57,500 nt of DNA from Chrysomallon squamiferum (lineage: Eukaryota; Mollusca; Gastropoda; Neomphalida; Peltospiridae): NCBI GenBank assembly GCA_012295275.1, contig CM022669.1, forward strand, positions 3,728,994-3,786,493, given 5' to 3'. This document shows, in pieces, positions 51,151 through 57,500 of this stretch; position 1 is the first letter of the stretch; each line of letters begins with the position of its first letter. A model generated the notes under the pieces. It had not been told where the DNA came from. It saw only the letters and a program-made list of their open reading frames with translations, and made no database searches. The translations under genes and the position numbers were made by a program.

Positions 51151-54100
51151 TAATAATAATGATAATAATAATGAATGTTTCCTAGTTTACATTCATTATT
51201 ATTTCAACACTCTCTACAATTTGTACAGAAAAAAAAATGTGTCAATAATAAAATTGATTTCTAAAATGCAGTAGATACTATGTTGCTATGACACCTTTAA
51301 AAAAAACCTTTTAATTTAGGCATCTTATGGGCAATAAGAAAAAAAAAAAAACCCAGATAATACTGCTCCAGCACAATGTATTATAACACACAGTATTTAC
51401 CTGGATTGTTTCAATCATGCTGGCTGCATAGAATGGTGTTGTTACCAAAAAGGACAAACTGAAATTTAAAATAATCCCTATGATGTATCAGACAAAACCA
51501 GAAACTGCAGGGCAATGGTTTTAAAAATATCCCTAAAAATCAGATCAGAATACTCTGCTTGCTTCCAACATCTTATTTTCATTTTTCTTCTCTGAATTAA
51601 AAATATTTCACTATTTCCAACAAATATATAGATCTGAAATACCTTTGAAAAATATATTTTCTCCAAATTTTGAATAAGTTTCATTAGAATTATTAAAAAT
51701 GTTAAATTAAAAAGAAGAAATACAAAAATTTGAGGATGATTATGAAAATGATAATGGTGTCAATAACAACAACAACAATAATAATGATAATAATAAATAG
51801 TAAAATATTATGGGTTTTTTTGTTTAGCATATAAATTTAATTTTCAGCCATAAATGCAATACTCTTTCAGAACCAAAGAAAAAAATCAATAATGAGAAGA
51901 GACAAGTCATGATGCTAACTGCAGTAAGTTCCCTTTGTTCTTACACATTTGAATCCATTATTAAAAAGCTGTTTAGTTTATCAGTCTTATCCTCTTTTAC
52001 CACAAATGATAAACTGATCATGAAAAAATATCTGCATCTTGTTAATAATTTATTATGTGTGTAAGATTTGGCTCTAATTTTAAAAAAAAAAAATAACCAG
52101 CACTTAACAGAAACTGATTCCAGCTTTAAATATTTTCTATTCATTTTATTCAATATACTTACTGATGGGATAACAAAATAATGTCCTTTTTAAAATGTTA
52201 ATAATTGTCTTTATTCTTTATGTTGTAATTGGTCAGTTATGTCATGTGACCATTTAACATACACCCCTAACCACCAAAATCAACAAAATTAAAAAATTAA
52301 AAATAATTAAAAGTAATAATAATAATCATAATGTATCAAATGTGTCTACCTTGGTATTTTGTACAGAGAAATTAAAAGAGAGAAAACAACAATGAATAAA
52401 ACACAAACAATAGATAATAGATAATAATAATAATAATACTGACAACTATAAAAAGGATGAAGATAGCTTTGAATGGCTTATAATATAAATTAGATGTAAA
52501 ATACCTTTTCAGAAGAAGATGTTGCCCGTACTTCTTTAGTGAGCTATGTCTTGACACTTCTCTAATTTAGAAAAAAAAAAAAAATTAAATTTCACCCATG
52601 AAAATTGTACAGATGTTATCTACATTTCTAATAAATTATATTAACTATTTATTTTAATAATGTGTCATATGCATGAATATTTTGTAATGTTTCATGACAA
52701 AAGATATATCAGTTTTTGGATATCTTGTTTTGTGAAATGTTTTCCTGTTATGCCAGATAGTATATATATAAGGCATTCCTCTGTTAAACTGAAAAATGCT
52801 GATGCATAGAAAGAACTTGTTAATGAAGTAAGTATGAATAATTATTTCTATTTTTAAAAAAGATCAAGAAGTAATTTAAAACTCACTTTGGAAATGGAGT
52901 TACTTCACTGATAAAAGTTTCACTGACCATAAATATTCCCTTGGTGACAAAGACACTCCCAAACCCCTTCCACAGTGTTGTCATACCCTGCATGTTAAAA
53001 ACAAATAAAAAATTAAAAAGAGCTAAAAAATATAATATATAATATATATATAATAATAATAAAAAAGTAATTTTTGTTTTCTAATTATCTTAGAGCAGCA
53101 GTTTTTAACCTATGATATGACATTTGTTATTTGGGTTACAAATGACAACATTTTTACACTGCACTGATGAATTACTTTAATGCTGTTACTTTTTTTCTGA
53201 AACACAGGAGTAAAGAAAAGTTAGTGGTATAAGGCCTTAGAAATATTAAAGATGAATGTCTTAGAGGATAGAGATTCTCAATAGTGCTTCAAGTATTAAA
53301 AAAATATACTAAACACTGTTTGTTTTAAATAATTTGTTTTCAAAGTGCAGTCGTTAATATTAATATATTTAGTAATTGGAACAAACAAACAAACAAACAA
53401 ATCAATAAATAAATCAACAGATAAATAATTACAACCTGGTGTCTCTGCATGTTGAGTATCACTTGGAAGAGAGTCAGTGGTGTCAGATGGAACCATTCTC
53501 CATTGTGGTGGACCTATCAAGGAAAAATAATTAATTCTATTGCCATTTTACTTGTTTATTTTTAAATAAATGATATTACAGGAATTTATATACTGCATAG
53601 CAATGACAGGTCTAGCTAAAACAGTTTCTATTCCATTCTATCTACAGTGTCTATTCCATTGTGTATGTATAGTTTCACAACGGTTTCTTTTTTTTTAAAG
53701 TTATATTTTGGTAATTCATCATCTGTTTGGTAATTATATTTTAATTAAATAATATAATAATGAATGATGAAGTTACAACATTTTAAAGAAAGGAACAGAC
53801 AGAGAAGATGAAAAAAGAAGTACAAATAAAAATAATTTTTTCTTTTGAAATTTCAATTATCAAAAAGCCCCAAAGAAAAACAAATTAAAAGACAAATAAA
53901 AATAATTTACATTTAGCTGAAATGTATCATTTCATTAGGCTAGATAATCTTTTATTTATTTTACTAATAATTTAGACTATTTAATAAAACTAATAAAATA
54001 AAATTGTAATGCTGGCGTCAATTACCAATAACACAATAAATAAAGATGACTGACAGTACCTGACATTGTCTTCGGAGAACAATACACGGGTGTGAAAGAA

Positions 54101-55106
54101 CTTGTTCAGCAAATATACTGTAAATTAAAATACAAGTAAAAATATCACTGAAACAATACAATCAGAAACAACACAATATATTTAACTTTTATACATTCAT
54201 GAATTTAATCTAAGAAAGCACAATCAACAATGAATAAAAAGGCTACTCCTAACAAAACAGTTATTCTTAATGTTTGTATGATTGGCCTATATATTTTTAT
54301 TTGCCATCCATATATATGAACAAAATATTACTAAACAATTCTGTAACAAAAAAAACCAAATAAACCAAATGCATCTTAACTTTATACCATTAAAATTAAT
54401 TTCTGTCAGGTGTTTATCTCTGTGTATGTGTGTTTGTCTTTACCTTGAAAGTCCAATGCTGAAGCCAGCAAATTTTTGAACTTGATCTGCAAAGATATTT
54501 TTTTTTAATTTAATAAATATGTTCAAGAATAAACTGGATTTATCACCATACTATTTAAGAATGTCATTATTATTATTATTATTTTTTAAACAGTATTTTA
54601 TTTTCTTCAATTGTTTATAAATTAAACATTACAAAAAAAGAAAAGAAAAAAAAAGATGAATGTATGGATAATGTTACACATCAACTCTAGCATGGATGCA
54701 GCAATTATTCAAATGTATATGATTTTTCTTTCTTGATCAAACTAATAACTTCCTGTTATTTCCAAAATGCAATAGTTACCACTGGAAGGGTTCCCTTAAA
54801 TGATCAATAAAAAATAAATAAATAAAAAGTCTTATGATATTTAAACTTGAATGCACTGTTTATAATGTTTACATTAAATACAAAATACAAAATACAAAAC
54901 AAAACAAATAAAATAAATAAATTTAACCGTTTACCAATTTGCTTTCCTTGTTTAACTTTTGATGTATTTAACTGTTCAATGCCAATTTCATCTCTCTTTT
55001 GATTCAGATCCACGCTGTCACTTTCAGAAACATACTGCATGTATGCAGTTTCTGAATTATAAGGGGATGAAGAAAAGGACCTGTCATTCATAATAAATGT
55101 ACCCAT
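49084..55106 (-). CDS. SLC25A46: SLC25A46 mitochondrial outer-membrane carrier homologue (two frameshifts)
   Basis: Nine exons: 55106-54935, 54486-54444, 54117-54060, 53513-53436, 52987-52887, 52561-52505, 51458-51401, 50441-50227, 49505-49084; about 401 codons (human protein 418 aa). Alignment with SLC25A46 is continuous: QKFAGFSIGL, AEQVLSHPCIVLRRQCQ, TLWKGFGSVF, TPFPKEVSRH, GQHLLLKSLSF, VKEGLIRVMGWGMP, YFPELLASFTG, FPLETILHRLYVQGTRTIID, YEGFIDCF, GIFGLYKGFG. This family member sits on the mitochondrial outer membrane and takes part in fusion/fission and cristae upkeep. All splice phases fit, but one base is missing in the eighth exon (C run, minus strand of 50420-50421) and one in the last exon (C run, minus strand of 49380-49383). 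Both restore to perfect similarity with a single added base, so sequencing error is as likely as a pseudogene. Confidence 0.9.
50455..50790. repeat. ~66-bp minisatellite in SLC25A46 intron
   Basis: About five tandem units of the form ACAATATTAACAATATTTTA, AACAGTAACAT, then TATAACTGTATTAACA and ATTTTAAACAAAA; TTTTAAACAGTAACAT recurs at 50521 and 50588 and a variant at 50653. Starts about 12 bp inside the intron from the acceptor of the eighth exon. The rest of the intron (to 51400) has (AAT)n near 51115-51170 and no exon. Confidence 0.8.
51459..52504. other. SLC25A46 intron 6
   Basis: No additional exon seen. AT-rich with short AAT/AAC repeats near 51765 and 52420 and a CTTTTAAAATG-rich stretch; nothing else recognised. 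Confidence 0.6.
53514..54059. other. SLC25A46 intron 3
   Basis: Plain AT-rich intron. Contains ATTCCATT/CTACAGTGTCTATTCCATT short repeats near 53625-53665; no exon. Confidence 0.6.
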
Positions 55107-56276
55107 TTGGTAATTTAACGAAATTCATTAATATTCTAGGCATTTAATGTCAGTTCGAAGTCTAGCCAAGGTCGCATGTTAGAATGGTGAAAATTAAGAG
55201 TTGTGTGCCCCTGGAATTTTGTACCCGATATCCATTGAACACAAGTTAATCTTGTACCGACTTTAATGAAGATTATTAACTGTAACTTCCATCAAATAAT
55301 TATAACAAAATCACCGAATACAGAATAACGAAATAAAATAAAATGAAATAAAACGTAAATAAATAAATAAATAAATAATAATGACGATGATAATAGTAGT
55401 AGTAGTAGTAGTAGTAGTAATAATAATAATAAATAAATAAATAAATAAATAATAAAAATAATTATGTCATTTATTACGTTAGAGTTGAATATCGAAGGAT
55501 TCGATGCAGTATACTCAGTCTTGTCATTATGCACATAAATTAATAATAATACTTTTATGTATTCATAAGCATCCAAAGACAGAGTAATACTTAAATTTAA
55601 AAGATAAATATACTAGACCTACCATATATAAATTAACACATAAATGTTTTTAATAAATTGTATTTGAAAAACCATTGGTTTCCCTTTCGTTAAACTATTG
55701 GCCTTAACTCTGAAGATTTACTGGATCGAATCGAAGAAGAAGAAGAAGAAGAAGAAAAAGAATAATAGTTTTGGAGTGGTACAGGTAATACTATAGCTGA
55801 GAGTGATTTGTTGCTGTTGTCGTCATCATCATCATCATCATCATTATTATTATTATTGTTGTTGATGTTGTTTTAAACTAACCATCTAACACACTAACAA
55901 TGACACCATCTTGTACACAAAAACAAGTATCAGATGACACACTATATAATAAAATGGCTGGCTGATTGATACAGTGTTTATTTTATTTAACCATGTGACA
56001 GTAACAGAAAGTATTACGTATTGATTATCGTCTACCACAGACTGGCGCAGGTTTGACATAATTCAGTCTTCAGCAGAGTGTCGTATTTACACAGAGATCT
56101 TACTTCTGATAGTTTATAATATTTGCAGTAATAATAACAATAATAATAATAATAGTAATAATAACAACAACAACAACAATAATAATCATAATAAATAATC
56201 ATAATGATGATGATGATAAACACTAACACTAGTCAGTCTTGTGATGTAAATATACACTCACCATAATCAGAGAGAA

Positions 56277-56278
<2 letters not shown>

Positions 56279-56373
<95 letters not shown>

Positions 56374-56375
56374 GA
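56279..56375. repeat. (GA)n then (CAGA)n microsatellite
   Basis: About 35 GA units followed by six CAGA units, abutting dispersed element copy B. Confidence 0.95.
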
Positions 56376-56730
56376 GAAGGGAGAGTTTGCTGATTATCAG
56401 ATAAAGTCGGACAGAGCAAAACAAGTTACGCTGATCGATTTTATTCCTGTAACTGCCAGTGATAAAAAAAAAGTATTTTATTTTATTTTAAATCGTAAAA
56501 ATAATTATGCGATTAAATAAAACCAGAAATAACACAGTAAAATAACACTAAATTTGAAGGCTGTAGATTACATAGATATAGAACTTCACCTCCTTAATAT
56601 AACTAAACTTTATTTGATATAGTAAAAAATAATTTTTGTATAAAAATAGAGGCACAATCTTACATATTTAGTAACTAGTCAAATTCTTTTACATTTTTAT
56701 ATTTGCATCCATACATCATACGTCACATTC
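56376..56730 (-). repeat. Dispersed repeat element, copy B (inverted)
   Basis: Reverse-complement partner of copy A, about 20 kb away, lacking most of the A-rich insert. It sits between a (GA)n/(CAGA)n tract and a very long (AG)n tract. Divergence is mostly point changes and homopolymer differences. Confidence 0.85.
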
Positions 56731-56738
56731 ACCAACAA

Positions 56739-56919
<181 letters not shown>

Positions 56920-57239
56920 TATTCATTTGGCTTGTTAATTAATATGGTTTCATTTTATATTTATTCTTGTTAGCAGCTAGCTTCAGAGAAAAAGGTCAAT
57001 ACTTCAGTGCTAAACATGACAAGCACATTTTTTTTTTTTGATTTCTCTGTCCCTCTAACATTAATATTGACTCTGTCTTGGCCAGACATTCCACAAGCTA
57101 ACTTGTGTGCCCAAGACAAACTTGCCTGAGCCTTCAGCAGATGTAAGCATATTTCAGATATTTAATTTAGTTGATTGAGTTATTGATTTTGTCTACAATA
57201 TTATCATATAAAATGTTCATTTGTTTTTTTACTGACTAC

Positions 57240-57394
57240 TATCTGATACTATTGCTGCTACCATTACAATTACTACTGCTACTACTTTTGCTGCTGCTAC
57301 TACAAACTACTACTACTATTACTATTACTGCTGTTACTACTGCTACTACTACAGCTATTACTATTACTACTACGAATAATAATAATAATAATAA

Positions 57395-57425
<31 letters not shown>

Positions 57426-57430
57426 AAGAA
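57240..57430. repeat. (ACT)n and (GAA)n trinucleotide tracts
   Basis: Imperfect ACT/GCT repeats passing into AAT and GAAGAA repeats near the right edge. Confidence 0.9.
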
Positions 57431-57500
57431 ACCTACTACTACAATAATCATCACTATATTTTTAAAAGTATATTTGTACAGGTGTGTGAGCACAATGAAT

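Overview
This is an AT-rich, microsatellite-dense animal nuclear sequence with spliced genes, GT-AG introns of about 0.2 to 5.4 kb and no bacterial signals. Gene content (a cysteine-less pentameric ligand-gated channel, HAX1-like, a collagen-olfactomedin 'colmedin', a PAN-type secreted protein and SLC25A46) and the very abundant (TAA)n, (TAAA)n, (TG)n, (CATA)n and (AG)n tracts fit a lophotrochozoan, most likely a mollusc. The species is an inference.

Layout. 1-9.4 kb (+): two tandem pentameric ligand-gated ion channel genes. The first enters from the left edge and only its membrane half is present (4 exons). The second is complete (8 exons, about 390 codons). Both lie in a ~7.1-7.5 kb segmental tandem duplication whose right edge (about 4.41 and 11.87 kb) coincides with a 32-bp-arm palindrome. 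12.1-17.3 kb (+): HAX1-like gene, six exons, first coding exon not seen. 17.3-20.5 kb: intergenic, with a pogo-like transposon end and CRE/TATA/YY1-like motif clusters but no protein gene. 20.5-34.6 kb (-): complete 11-exon gliomedin/colmedin-like gene (type II membrane anchor, furin site, interrupted collagen helix, olfactomedin domain, 668 aa); its first intron carries two unusually repeat-poor segments. 34.6-38.2 kb: intergenic repeats, including one copy of a dispersed element. 38.2-41.2 kb (-): three-exon secreted glycoprotein of 317 aa (signal peptide, PAN/apple-like module, novel middle, hemopexin-like C-terminus). 41.2-49.1 kb: intergenic, with degenerate minisatellites, a direct dispersed repeat pair and a zinc-knuckle (gag-like) retroelement remnant. 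49.1-55.1 kb (-): nine-exon SLC25A46 orthologue, with all splice phases intact but two 1-nt frameshifts. 55.1-57.5 kb: upstream region with long (AG)n tracts and an inverted copy of the dispersed element at 36.4 kb.

The genes do not form an obvious pathway. Two neighbours (colmedin and the PAN protein) encode extracellular proteins. HAX1 and SLC25A46 are both linked to mitochondria in vertebrates, but this looks like coincidence of position. The most noteworthy items are the cysteine-less, signal-peptide-less channel pair with a near-absent M3-M4 loop and a basic C-terminal tail, the palindrome at the duplication edge, the HAX1 intron array that resembles copies of its own exon end and splice donor, the unclassified PAN/hemopexin-like protein, and the inverted repeat pair bracketing 20 kb.
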